Shown here piece after piece: positions 34,701-46,278 of a DNA stretch of 64,000 nt (positions are counted from its first letter, which is position 1; the number at the start of each line of letters is the position of its first letter). A program made the position numbers and the translations under genes. The notes below the pieces were generated by a model. It was given only the letters and a program-made list of their open reading frames with translations. It had not been told where the DNA came from and made no database searches. This stretch comes from Macrocystis pyrifera. Taxonomy: Eukaryota; Sar; Phaeophyceae; Laminariales; Laminariaceae. The stretch lies in contig JASSKH010000028.1 in assembly GCA_031763025.1 (NCBI GenBank), forward strand, positions 8,881,359 through 8,945,358, read 5' to 3'.

Positions 34701-37700
34701 CAACCCCAACCTCAATCATAACTCCAACCCCAACCCCAACCCTAATCCCCACCTCCACCGCAACCCCGACCTTGAATAAAATCGGTTACCAAATCGTTGT
34801 TTGTTATGTCCGGATCTGGTGGTGTTTTTTTTCGTGGGCTATCGGCTTCGAACTTTAACTTCGGTTAGGTCACTTTACGTCGGCGGCTGATGTCACTGTT
34901 TTCTTTCATGTGAAGAATCATATACGGCCGTCTGCGTGAGATGTGCGGCTGACGTTCGTGCTTCATGATCGCGTCCATTTGTGAAAAGGCGGACGACTAC
35001 CTGACGGACCACACCCGGCGGTTCGACGCGGACGAGGGGGCGCAGTCCAAGCTCGTGGCCTCGACGAAGCTCGCGGACGCCGACGCGTCCGCCTACGCCG
35101 CCGTGTTCTTCGCCGGCGGGCACGGGACGTGCGTCGACTTCGCCCACAACGCCAGCGTCCAGAGCATGATGGAGAAGGTGTACACCAACGGCGGCGTGGT
35201 ATCGGCGGTCTGCCACGGGCCGACCGCGTTCGTCGGGGCCAAGGCAGCCGACGGGACCGAGCTGGTGGCCGGGAAGAAGATGACCGGGTTCACGGACGTG
35301 GAAGAGGAGATGGTGAGTTCTTTGCGTATACCAGGTACATGGCACTTGTATCAAGATACCCAACCATCCCTATCCGGAAATGTGACGAGCGTTTTGGTTG
35401 CTCGTGTTTATACCGAATAGACCGTCCTTACATTCATGCCCAAACGTTGATAACGTTACTGTAGAGTACCAGTACCCACTTTAAGACCATCCGTTCTCTG
35501 ACTTTTCGGGCGATGAAAAAAAAACTAGTTGAAATTAGTATGTACCAGTATCATTTTTACAGTTAGTAGTAAAATATAGGGCAAAAGCCAAAATCAGGTA
35601 CATTTGTTCCATTTGAGCCAAAATTAGTTATATACTGAAACTGATGATTGTACTCAGAAACACGACATATAAGATCCATAGTAGACTGAGGAGTTCGATG
35701 CTGGAAAGGGATTCTGGCATTAGGGTATTGGGATATCGGGGTAATGTGTGCCCACTTATGCCACTCGTCAGGTGTAACTCTGTACTGAATATGAGGCGAG
35801 TCAACTCGACAGCTCGGATATAATATAAGAGGAGTTCCGTGTTACTGTTTGGAGTCAACCACGCGTTGCCGTGCCAGCTGCGTCTATACCTTTAGAGATC
35901 AATCAACAGAAACCAATAAACGCACACACGCCTCGAGCGGTGTTTTCGCCGTCAGAAATAACAAACTATATTTTTTGCGCCTGAGCATTGAACGTGTGGC
36001 CTCTTGAATACATTTTGTTTGGTTTCTTTAAGATATACAAGGCGTTTCGCTCCGCGGCCTGCGCCGCCCGCTGCGCTCGCTCAGGAAGAAAAACTACATC
36101 AAATTATGCGAAGCGGACAGAGGTCCATGATTGAATATAGTTTTTTTATGATTATAGTTGCAAACTGGCGACTTGATATTGCCAAGAGTCCCGCCGCCAT
36201 GCTTCAGGAGAAAACAGCTCGGACGCCACCTACGCTTCGCGTCGCAGGTGGTACCGCCCGCTACGCTCGCTCACATGCTGTACGTACGTACATAACCCAG
36301 GTAGGGTACTTATTTTCTTTCTTTTGGTAAGCTGTATGTCTGTACTCGTATGTACGAAAGAGAAAGCACAACACGGCACAGCAGCACCGCAAAAACAATG
36401 AAAATGAAACCGAAAAATTCGGAAAATCCCCGTCCCGTCTTGTGTAATAATTTCCTGCCTGATTGAAACACCTTACACCGGTCAAAAATGAAAGAATAAA
36501 ATAATCGAACAGCAGAACTTCTCTTTCAGCCCCGAACGCCGCCCGCCCCTCTCGCGACCATCTCACCACCGATTCGGTCCGGGTAAAGCTTTCCTCCCTC
36601 ACTGCCACAGTGAGCTCCGTCGCCCGTCTCGCGTGAAGCCCGGTGCTCACCGTGACCCTCATTCGCCAGCTCGACAATGTTGGTGCTCAGACTGCGTAGC
36701 TCTCTCTGTGAGCTTCAGCTTGTTCGCGAAAATAAGAACCGCTGTAATGTAATTTGCAATCTCGAACGACCCTTATAGACTCGTACATACTCAATCTAGT
36801 TCTAAAGATGGAGGCCAGACAGAGCCCATCTCAAGGCACACGCGACGCCTAGTCACGAAAACGGCGACCGTGCTTCTTGCAACCCCCCCTCTACCCGCCA
36901 CCACCCGCTGACACCCGCGACGGTGCCGCGCTCACCCGCGGTGCCGTGCTCGGAGTACACGCACGCACACGAAACGAAAGAGAAAGAAGGAAAAAAGAAC
37001 TGATTCATGAAAGTGCCAAAAAAATGGAGAAACCAAAGAACCGCTGGAAAGGTCCGGCAAGTAATCAAAGGAAGCGATGTCCAAGTGGGAGCTCTGAGAA
37101 GCCAGGGATGTACCAACCGAGCACGCTCAGAGAGTGAAATATCTGTAAGAAGTTCTATAGGTACCGCGGGCTCCTCTTGGACCTGCAGAGGGTGACCAGA
37201 CTTCGTTTGTTTAGCCACTGTGGGTGCGCTAAGATTATCTATTCTGGCGCCCCCTTCCCGTTGCCAGCTTTGAAGCCTCTCGACCATCCTCGCGGAACCG
37301 CCTGCTCGGCAAAAAAATATTTTGCCGTATCAAACCTGAGACCACCTCAACGCGGGGTGGGGCAAATGAACTATCGTCTGTGTCCACGGTGCTGTAAAAT
37401 GGCTCCTGTGACCGTAGAAAACAGAATACACACCATAACAAGCGTACTTATGTATGCCTTAATGCGCACCTGGTACGTACGCACGTACAGAGTTTATACA
37501 CAAGAATTGCAACCAAGGGAGACCGCGTGCGCGGAAAAAAAGCAATGCACGTACAGCCTCTCTGATTGGCTGAAAATCAGGCAAGCACAGTTGGAAGCAA
37601 GACAAAGTAGCCTAATCCATGTGTATTTGGCCAGTTTCAAGTACATGATATGAGGCTGGCCAATGACAGAGCTCCCTCCTGGCGTGATTTTTTTACTTGT

Positions 37701-38960
37701 TTTTAGTCTGTACCTGATTTTGGTCCATAGTGGACCAGGTGTACCTGATTTTGGCTAAAAACCTAGAATATAAGACCATAATAGAGGTGATGCAACGTTT
37801 ATTGGCTTGTCACGAGATTGTCTTCAAATGAGTATCCCACTACAATACCCAAACGGTCCTTACAGTAACCCTTTCATTTAGTACTGCAGTCCCGTTTTGG
37901 GGACAAAGCACTCAAATTCTCGAGTAGTTTATCCTCGAAGCGGGACTGCAGTACCTTTTATAACCCTAACGGTCCTTTCACTGCTCGACAAGAGTGGTAC
38001 ATGGTACTTGTTATCCGAAGTTGCGTGTTGGTATGATGTTGAGACGGTTCAGGTTGATCGTATTTAATAGTTTGGGTGAAAGGTCTGTCACCTCGCGTTG
38101 GTGGGTTGATGGGGGGGGGGGGGGGGGGGTTGTCGTAAGCTGTGTGGATGTCGTTCGTGTGTGCCTTGAGATTGAGACGTTTTTTTTGTGTACGCGTTGC
38201 GTTGTTGCATTTTATATCTGCGTGGAGCGGTGTGTAGGCATGTGGTGTTTTGCGGTTGTTCGTCCTCTCTCTAATATGCCATGCATGTGTTTGTTGTGTT
38301 TTGTGGTGAGATTGGCGGCAAGAAGGCGTGGTCCCCCCTGCGAGTGAACGACGGGAGACGGCCAGGGGGAAAGTCGTGGGAAACGGTTTTTCTCGAGCCC
38401 TTCCGGAAGGACACCCATTCAGCCGGCCAGCATCGTCCGTATACCTACCTACCCCTAAGCGTCATGGTTGGGATCGCGAACATCTGCAGGACGATCGAGT
38501 AGTCTTTTTTTGCAGCAGCACAATCGATCATAGTAGTATATTGACCGTAGCGTCACACATTATCCTCTTGTTGCCTCCACAAAGAAACGAGCGATAGTGT
38601 TGAGCCTTTTCCCAACCAGACCCCCCCGGTGGTCAATACCCGAACTTGCCCTTTTTTATTTTTGCGTCGCCGGCTTCACCCCTATTCTGACCACGAGGAT
38701 AGCAATGGCCCGACCACGATGCTCTGACCACTACGCCCCGACGACCGTGAAACCGCGTCCCATGACAAAAGGTGGGACTCACCGACAAGGTGCCTTTTCT
38801 GCTGGAGGCCAAGCTCAAGGAGCTGGGAGCGGAGTTCAGCAAGGGCGACCCGTTCACGCCCTTCGCCGTTGTCGATGGTCGCGTCGTGACGGGGCAGAAC
38901 CCCATGTCCTCGGAACTGACGGCCAAGAAAGTGGTCGAGGTGCTCACCGCTTCGGCCTGA
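30852..38960 (+). CDS. DJ-1/PfpI superfamily protein, Hsp31-like (227 aa), four exons
   Basis: Exons: 30852-30909, 34275-34387, 34989-35312, 38772-38960 (TGA), total 684 nt with all phases agreeing. The product starts [20 protein letters not shown] and continues [20 protein letters not shown], the Hsp31-type start with its conserved Glu. [15 protein letters not shown] and the nucleophile elbow SAVCHGP (Cys132-His133) follow, then [10 protein letters not shown] near the end. Length and order fit the stand-alone class I glutamine-amidotransferase-like group of Hsp31/glyoxalase III proteins, which convert methylglyoxal to lactate or act as a holdase or deglycase in the cytosol; the exact activity is inferred from family. 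No targeting peptide is seen. Intron 2 seems to use a GC donor (AAG|GCAAGG). Introns 1 and 3 are each about 3.4 kb and full of repeats. It is divergent from the BAR gene. Confidence 0.9.
31562..32165 (-). repeat. Dispersed repeat interrupted by a SINE (partner at 37540-37765)
   Basis: The two halves 31562-31732 and 32074-32165 are the reverse complement of a continuous block at 37540-37765 (shared CAGCCAATCGGAGAGGC-type and CTTGTTTTTAGTC segments). The SINE at 31733-32073 separates them. Both copies lie in introns of the DJ-1 gene. Confidence 0.7.
31733..32073 (-). mobile_element. tRNA-derived SINE, copy 2
   Basis: On minus it starts GGCGTCCCCGGTGGCTTGG, carries A and B boxes (B box as GGTTCAAGTCCCA), the same body as copy 1, and ends in about 30 A (31762-31733 on minus). 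It sits in DJ-1 intron 1 inside another repeat. Confidence 0.82.
32415..33358. repeat. Possible TIR element in DJ-1 intron 1
   Basis: Blocks near 32415-32535 (CCTCGATCTC and GACCTATGCCAATGG) recur inverted at about 33305-33358 with small differences. The interior shows no transposase. Boundaries are approximate. Confidence 0.35.
33437..33548. mobile_element. TTACGGGGG-family MITE, copy 6
   Basis: 112 bp in DJ-1 intron 1. The 3' arm is split by an extra ACAGCAGAG inside GGTCCTA...TTTACTATGG, a short insertion related to the dispersed ACAGCAGTA word. Confidence 0.85.
34660..34775 (+). repeat. CCCAAC/CCCTAA-type degenerate repeat in DJ-1 intron 2
   Basis: About 115 bp of six-base CCCAAY/CCCTAA-like units directly after a poly-A run. 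It is telomere-like but degenerate. Confidence 0.6.
36990..37200 (+). pseudogene. Possible integrase C-terminal remnant (retroelement)
   Basis: A 62-residue frame at 37007-37195 contains [20 protein letters not shown], which recalls the C-terminal beta-barrel of LTR-retrotransposon integrases. No RT, RNase H or integrase core is seen around it. It lies in DJ-1 intron 3. This is a resemblance only; it could be chance. Confidence 0.2.
37540..37765 (+). repeat. Dispersed repeat, uninterrupted copy
   Basis: This is the continuous counterpart of 31562-31732 plus 32074-32165, in inverted orientation, without the SINE. It begins near CCTCTCTGATTGGCTGAAAA and includes ATGAGGCTGGCCAATG. Confidence 0.7.
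37866..37966. mobile_element. Fold-back MITE family 2, copy e
   Basis: AACCCTTTCATTTAGTACTG ... CGGGACTGCAGTACCTTTTA, in DJ-1 intron 3; longer arm with a small insertion. Confidence 0.75.
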
Positions 38961-40950
38961 ACGGAGTAAGGATTGGTTGGGTGGGTGGATGGATGGATGC
39001 CTTCCACAATTTTGTTTTCCGCGGCTACCGCCGCTGTGCTGGCGTGTCTGCCCCTGGCCGGCCGGTCTTGAAGCACTTTCGCTCCAAAAACGTTTTGGAA
39101 CTGTCCCACGAACGTTACAAGTTGCGGGGAGAACAGAATGCTTGAAAAAAAAAAGGACTTTATTAAACGCTTCCACTACTGCAAAGTATCTCCAGCTCTA
39201 TTTCCAAGTAGTTTACCCCAAAAAAGACGTGTTTTTGAGATCTTCTCAAAAGGTTACTAGGGATTTTTTTTTTTGCAATAGTACGTAAAGTTCAGCCTTC
39301 AAGAGTCTTGCGAAAATAGTCTTGTTTTTTTTGTTTGCCGTTTACCCCGTGTGTTGCCGGAGTATGCGTGGAACAAGAATTCGAAAAAAGCCTGTGCGTT
39401 TGTTTCCTCGCGAGGGGTTCTGCTTGAGTGAGGCGGTGGAAAGCTGTTTCGTTTTCTCCTCAGGATTACGCCGAAGAAAATTGCATTCGCCAAGCGTGCT
39501 TCCAAGTATTAGTTAGTAGTTGGGACGAGACGATGACGCGACGACTGCTGTGTGGGAATTTACTAGGAACCGTGAAAGTTGGGGTCCGTTCAGATGAGGA
39601 GATTCTATCTATACGGGGGAGGGGAGGGTTGTTTATGTTGTAGAAGGGTTGATGTGCATCGTTGGGGGGGCGCAGCCATGTCAATACTAGAATGGTCGAG
39701 GTGCACATTATTTTACCGCGTCCTGTGCTCACAGCAGACGCAATACCTCTCTAGTGTACTGTACCGCGTGTGTGACCAAGTTCCCTACCAGTACGTAGAG
39801 CAGCGGCTGTTTCGATATGTCACGCACACCGCTGTGAGCTTCATTCGTTCTTCCTCCCATCATCATATTTTTTCCTGCTTGCTGTTGCTTTTGCCGTGGT
39901 CTTGAAACACTGGAGAATATGGTGAAATCGTTTGGCTTCCAAAAGTGGGTGTTATTGGCGTGCGCGGACAAACATCCTGATTAGGGTTGGACGTATTCGC
40001 GTGGATTACCATGTTGAATAAATTATGTATTTGTAGCGCGGGGGGAAATGATTCAATGCTCTTTGAGAGGAGCGTGGGCATGTCGCCCCGCCGATGGCAG
40101 TGCGAGGTAATGTGGAGGGCTGGGGCACGGATCAGTCCCCCTCCCCCCCCCCTCCCTCCGTCCGGCGTGCTGCAAGGTAGATCGCGACCGGTCGTTTCGA
40201 ACGTGTCCGCATCGCACATGCATAGATGCAGGCATACAGCATACCCCCAAAAGGGAAACACACGTGGCTGCCTCCTTGCATACACGACGCCGGGACTGGA
40301 GGAGGGCAGCGCGAACGCGAACCCCTCACATGCGTTTGAAAATCGATCGGACAATAACTTAATTTCCGAACTAAGAGACCCAAGCGGTACATTCCCGCTG
40401 AGGTTTGGCACCCTCTTCACGTGTACCACCAGTCAGTATGCTATGGTGATCGCGCCCTGTTCACGCACCAGCGCACACAGTGGTGACATGTAGTGTCCTG
40501 CTCTCGCTGTTCCAATGTGGTGAGGCGGCACAAGTTACCAATATCGCACACTCTTGGTTGAGGCGGTGTAAACTTCTTGCCGGAAACCGACCATGCCTTC
40601 GTCGATAGCGAGTCGCTCCCGTCATCCCTGAGTGCAGTAGCTTGGAACACGCCGGTATTGCTGAAAGTAACTATGGAAATTGGCTCGTACGATCACCCAA
40701 CCTAAAGAAAACAACAGCGCACTGCGAAGCAGCACGCGAATGCCAGTCATTCGCAGGCCCAATACACAACTAATACACTACTATTAATGGTGCATTTGCT
40801 ACAACAAAAAAATGGCTTATTGCAGTACCAAGTTCAGAGCACCTGGCACCACACTACGAGTGCCGGCCGGCGGGCGATGACCCGTGCTAGCCGCTCCAAC
40901 CGCACCTCTCGACCGGCAGAGGTAGACAAGCATCTACTACTGACTGACTT
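38961..40950. other. Convergent intergenic region DJ-1 / methyltransferase
   Basis: No recognisable gene. Overlapping long frames on both strands near 39863-40493 (188 aa on minus, 168 aa on plus) have no motif I recognise and mirror each other, so they are probably chance frames. Confidence 0.4.
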
Positions 40951-41141
40951 TTAATCCATGTACTTGACGAGCTCGGTCGCGCAATCGTGGCACGGAAGCA
41001 TACCTGCCAAATAATCAAGGCTGATGGTCTTGGCGGCTCCTGCGGTTCGGGCTAGGGACTGGGCACGGCGCAGCCCTTTGCCACGTTTGCGACGGAAGAA
41101 AAGAACAGCACTCACGAAGACAACAGCTCGCCCCGTGCCAA
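40951..41141 (-). CDS. Candidate terminal exon, unknown protein
   Basis: After a TATAAG acceptor at 41142, the minus strand stays open to TAA at 40953-40951. It gives GRAVVFVSAVLFFRRKRGKG, then KTISLDYLAGMLPCHDC and a short end. A hydrophobic stretch followed by Arg/Lys suggests the end of a membrane-anchored protein. There is no in-frame ATG before the hydrophobic segment, so it would need an upstream exon, yet the methyltransferase gene ends only 70 bp upstream on the same strand. It could be an alternative last exon of that gene or a chance frame. An internal GTATGC donor could also truncate it. Confidence 0.3.
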
Positions 41142-41210
41142 CTTATATATGTATACACACATTTTGATGTGTTTCATGTATGTACATAAACACACACATA
41201 TGCGTGTGTT

Positions 41211-44200
41211 TTACTGCGGCGGGGGAGCGTCCAGCTTGCGGCACCAGTAGACCTCCGTGTCGTAGGCCAGTTCCACCCGCCCGCTCTTCTGCAGCTCGTC
41301 ACGTGCATCCCAGTGAGTCTCCGCCAGCCGCCGGGCGCGGTGCGAGGCGCCCGCCCGCTCAGACTCAGGCCTGATTTATTGTTTGTTGCAATCGGGCGGT
41401 GCTGGTGTTATTAATAGCGTTTCGGCGGGGGGGGGGGAGAGCGGTCACAGGGTAAGCGAATGCTGACTAATAATAGAGGGGTTGCAACCCTTGGCTCAAG
41501 CTCAACAGCCAGACAGGGCCCAGATCGCGCGAACGGCTAGACACACGCCGTAACCGCCGAGCTACTAGTCAGTGCTGACTGTTAGCTCGGTGGCTACGTT
41601 GTGCTTCTATCATGTACAGTACATGTAGCTGCAGGCAGTTTACAATTTTAGGAGGCGTTTATATTGGGGGGCGCGCTAGACGGGGTGCTTGACGCGACTC
41701 CAACAACCGCCAGTATTACCCAACCACATAGAAAGGTGGTACGGCGGGGGAAGCTAGCGGGCCTGACATCAACCGTTGCAGGGTCCGCGCCCTGGGGGGG
41801 AAAAAATGAGATCCTCTCGACCAAGGCCCAAGCAAAGAACGGCGTATTCTGGAAGACGTGTGGATGCGATTCCGACAGACGGGGCGGAACAGACAGGTAG
41901 GCGGACAGGCGGGACGGGTACGCGGCTGGCCTACCTTGTCGCGATGACGCTGATGCTACGCATGCGGTCGTCTAGCTCGTCCAGCGTTAGGAGCTGCGAG
42001 TGCCGGAAGTGATGCTCGGTTAGCTCTCCGAAAAACGATCGGTGGCGGTGGCGCTGCCCTGAGCCCTCCTCGTGGTTCTCCTCGCCGCTGCGATTGCCGG
42101 CACGCATCGAGGAGTTTCAAGCCGTCAAAACAAAATCATAAAAGCATTCCGAAATCCAACATTAACCTATACGACCGACGTGCCGGCGAAAACCAGCAAT
42201 GACGCGCGGCACGTCGTCGTTCATTTGTCGGCGGGGGTGGTGGCTCGCCCTCCAAGCAGTGTTTTGATGCGTCGTAACACCATACCACCACGACCGCACC
42301 CATACTCTCCGCGCGCAGGCACTATGGACTATTCCTCCTCTATCGCCACCGCATCAGGGGAACTGCCTGCAGACGCCGGCGGGGTCAAGGGCGGGTGACG
42401 TTTTCCGGGATGTTTTTTTGTTCGGCGCGCGCGGTTACCGATAGTGAGCACGGCAGTCGTCGGCGCTGAAGGCCGCGGGAAGAGGTTAGGGGAATCGCTG
42501 ACCTGCTCTGATTCTCGAGGTCTTGGAACGATTGCATCCACAACCCTCCGTGCTGCCGAGGCACGTCGTCCCCGTAGAACGGATCGATGATGTCTTCCAC
42601 GGCGCTGCGGCGAAGCAAAAAAGGGTATTTGGGGTGGCAAAACAGTGAGCGGCGGCAGCAATGCATATCGTACGTGGGTGCCCATACCGACGATGAGCCA
42701 GGCTCGTAAGACTATTGACTAAACGAGACGCCCCCTCCTGCCTCCCTCCCCCCCGCTTTTGTGCAAGATCCTTAGCAGCTACTGCCCATGGAGTAGGTGC
42801 GGGGCGAGCCGAACGACCAGTCAGGTCCCGCCCTTCTCCCCATGTTTTATCATAGAGCTGGCGGGCTCATATACACATCGACTAGACGGGACCCCCCCTT
42901 CATGCGACTCGCCAGACACCTCACGGCGCTTCGCGCTTGGTGCAAGCAATGTCTGCCTGGTCGGTGAAAACCCGACGTGCTCCGTCCCGGCACTGTAGGG
43001 ATGCGAGGGTCCATGGTCATACGACTACGGCCATGCATGAGATCGAGTACATCTCTCCTATCGAGTACACCCCCCCCCCCTCTTTTGTAAATGATCCTTA
43101 GCCGCTAGTGCCCGTGGTGCAGGTGCGCGGCGAGCCGAACGACCAGCTATGCCTCGCCCTCCTCTCCATGCTTGGTCATTGAGCTGGCGGAAAATATTAC
43201 CAAATCTCAATGCGACAAAAATAAAAGCGCGCTGGGCGGGACACGACACCCCCTCTCCCTGCTGGCAACTTGCGCGTTCACAAGCCTTGGTATCATGTAT
43301 ATCACCACTGATCTGTCCACGTGCAGACACAAAGTCTTACCGCACCCAGGGCCTTGAGAGGTCGCGGGTGTTCCACAACATCACGAACAGCCCGCCCGGC
43401 ACCAGAACGCGGTGCACCTCGCGCAACGTCGCCGACGAGGCCATCCAGTGGAAGCTTTGGGCAGCGATCAGCGCCCGAGCGGAGGAACCCGGCAGGGGAA
43501 TATCTTCTGCGATGCCTGCACGAAATGGTAGGATGGGAACGGGACGGCAACGGCGTGGCACGGGACGTTTCAATCATCGTGCCACGGGATACCTAATGCG
43601 GGGGGTGTCGCGCGTGACTGCTCACGTGGGACCGCTCGCTCGCCTGCACGCCGACAACAAAAATATTATTGCACTGCTGTGAGGGGACCTGCCTCAGGGG
43701 TAACCGCCCGGGACATGATCCCGCCATCGGCTTTGCTCACAAACTAAAAGGCCTTAAGCAGAAGCGCACTCAGAAGTTAGCATTGATGTTATTCCGCTGC
43801 CGTAAGTATTAGGAACGCAGTGTACACAAACTTGTCGGAGTTGTTCATGCACGACCGGTAGATCCGCAACCAAAATCCCAACGCTGTATACCATTACCCG
43901 ACAACGCGAGCATTCACGCCGGAACGCCACCAGAGTCAAACACGGGTGTTTTTTGCCGAAAGGTCTACCTCGCCGAGCAGGGGGTGGGCGTGCAGCGAGG
44001 CAGATGTAAACAAAGCAAACACTTTGTCCAGCCCGCCGAAAACAGCACCACCAAGCCTGACTACAGTGATTCTCAGAGAAGAAGACCATTTGGCGCGCTC
44101 GCTCACCGTCGAGTATTCGGACCCCTGGCAGAGCCTTTTCGAACTGCCTGCGCATGGCTTCGACGGGCTCTATCCCAACCAGAGATAGACCTGGTGTAGT

Positions 44201-46278
44201 TTTGGCATGTAAGCATATAGAATCGGGGAATCAACCGCACGACGGTCGGCCCCACGGCCGGCAGGCGTTGTGTTGGAAACAATAGGTCGGTCGGTAGGGG
44301 GTGAACAAGGGTGAGGGAAGGGGAGCGAGGGGGGGGGGGGGGGTAGGAAGTTGGGGGGGGGGGGTAGGTCATGATGGCATCAGTCACCTGCGCCAGGTCC
44401 ACGAATAAGCTTGGTCGAACACAAAGTATATACGTCAACACGGAACAGAGCTAATGGCCTCATTGGCACGCCCAACACGAGAGAGGTTGGCAACTGTATG
44501 GCGTAACAACAAAAGTGCGGTCTCTCGTTGCCTCTTGGCTCTTCGGAGGTGCAGAACTCTCTCGCTCTTAGGAGGTGCGAAGCACACCAACGCGCGATAC
44601 CATCGGCACACACACACGGCAGTGAATGCCATCGGTCAGTCCGTCCGTGTCGGGGGTGAGCCAAGGACCCCCGACCGTCCTGCGCTTTCTGCCACGAGAT
44701 AAAAACAAAAGCATACTTGTGCGTGGAAGCAAAAACAATAGTCCACTTAACCGACAGTAAACTGCTGTGGTACTGTTGATGAACATTCTACCTCCAATAC
44801 AGTCGTTACCTGAAACATCTTCGGATTACAGAACCGGGGAATCGGTTATAGGCAAGGATGATCATATATTCAAGTTTACGGCACCTTCGAAGCGAGTGAA
44901 AGGGAGGATTTCGCGCGTGAATTTTCCAGTGCCGCAGCCGAGATCAACGAGGAGAGAACCTCCGCAACCGCTGGTGTCACCGCTACAGTCGCTGCCGCTG
45001 CCGTCGCCACCACCGGTTCCGCCATGAAGGTCGTGTCGGCGTATCTCCGACTCGATCGCTCGCAAAGCATCAGAGGGGTAGCCTGGCCTGATGGATTATG
45101 GTGGCACGGCATAAATACAATATTACGCTGAGAAAAGGCAGCGTCGACAGCGCCTGGGCGGCATAGACAGGCAGCCATCGTAGGCTAAGGACAGCCACAC
45201 GTTAAGAAGGCGCATGGAATATCCATGGAATGGGAAGGGGCGGGGCGGCGTCGGAAGCGATCTACTGTTTCTGCTGCTGCTGCTGCTGCCGCTGCATTTG
45301 CTGCTGCTTTTGCTGCTGCTGGTGGTGCTTCTCTTCTGCTGCTGCTTCTGCTGCTTCTGCTGCTTCTGCTGCTGGACCGTGGCCGTCGTCGATCGCACGA
45401 CGGCGTCGCAGAGAGGCGGGGGGAATCTTCAGTAGTAGCAGCGGACGGGCGAGCAACAATTCGACTGGACAACACATTACATCAAGCACTAAATACTGTT
45501 GCAACATTGCGCCGTAGGCTAGTTCGTACTAGGCATATAGTTTGGGATCAATGAAGCCTGCTGCTGCGACCAGCCAGAGACTCTCACTCAGGGTTACTAC
45601 TCCCGCGTTAATTATCTGGCAATCAACCCGGCACCTCGTCACAGAGAGTAGGTACCCCAGTAAATAAACACTAACAATACTGATGTCATTGTCGACGGTA
45701 CACCTCGCTACCAACGATGGGCGGGCGGGATGGTCTGTTTTTCCTAGCCTCTTACCACTTTGTCGTGCTGTTGTAGAGCTGCGATATCGATCACGGAGTG
45801 AAACTCTATCAATCTCTCCCAGTACAACAATGAGGGTTTCCCGAAAAGGGGTCCACCGCGCTGGCGTCCCCTCTTTTTCTGGCTTCAGATTACTGCTGTT
45901 GGAAAATTGGGTATTAATAGTAATTCGTACCTGGTACATAATTTGGGACCAATGAGGCCCCTCTTCGATAAAATGGTTGAAACATCAAAATTGTTCAACA
46001 CAACAGTAGCACTAACCCTAATCCTAACCTGTACCGCCCGGGAAAATTCTCCGGATGAAAAGATAGGCGTAGTCTGTAACGAGGATTAAAAGCTGTACGC
46101 GTACGAAATGTGGACTATTAGACATTGTGTCCAAGCTGGGTCAAGTCGTGTGACCACTAATACCACAGTAACTGCTTCCGTTCGTTGCTTGCCCTGACCT
46201 TGACCTCTCGTAGAAGGAGGCATTGTTCCCTCCGAAGCCACCTCTCGCTTCGGCGTGCACGCTCCTCCTGTTTGCCAT
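41211..46278 (-). CDS. Class I SAM-dependent methyltransferase, complete seven-exon gene (318 aa)
   Basis: Exons: 46278-46199, 45087-44885, 44190-44107, 43515-43341, 42604-42503, 42087-41935, 41370-41211 (TAA), total 957 nt; every junction is in phase. The start MANRRSVHAE is followed by NNASFYERSRPGYPSDALRA, the usual lead-in of this family. Motif I is LLVDLGCGTGKFTREILP, the acidic strand-2 loop is VGIEPVEAM, and motif IV is AAQSFHWMAS, followed by REVHRVLVPGGLFVMLWNTR. WVRAVEDIIDPFYGDD and HHFRHSQLLTLDELDDRM match the C-terminal half of the Methyltransf_11 group that includes yeast Crg1 and Tmt1. It should transfer a methyl from S-adenosylmethionine to a small molecule; the substrate is unknown. 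A Gly/Ser/Asp insert precedes motif I. It is cytosolic by absence of signals. Introns carry CTG repeats, G runs and a dispersed repeat. Confidence 0.88.
42890..43040 (-). repeat. Dispersed repeat, copy 2 (inverted copy of 15538-15671)
   Basis: The plus strand reads GACTCGCCAGACACC ... CCCGACGTGCTCCGTCCCGG ... CGACTACGGCCATGCATGA, the reverse complement of the block next to ArfGAP exon 5. It lies in intron 4 of the methyltransferase gene. Confidence 0.6.
45265..45375 (+). repeat. CTG/CTT trinucleotide repeat in methyltransferase intron 1
   Basis: About 110 bp of CTG, TTG and TTC units; frames on both strands are low-complexity and not coding. Confidence 0.8.

Noticed and set aside
36261-36677. 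[12 protein letters not shown] frame resembling an HPr active site
   Set aside because: A bacterial-type HPr here is implausible and the rest does not fit; chance resemblance.
39863-40493. Overlapping 188-aa minus and 168-aa plus frames
   Set aside because: Mirror frames with no domain; neither is preferred.
41465-41580. tRNA-like TAGCTCGGCGGTTACGGCG on minus
   Set aside because: A-box-like only; no convincing B box or cloverleaf.
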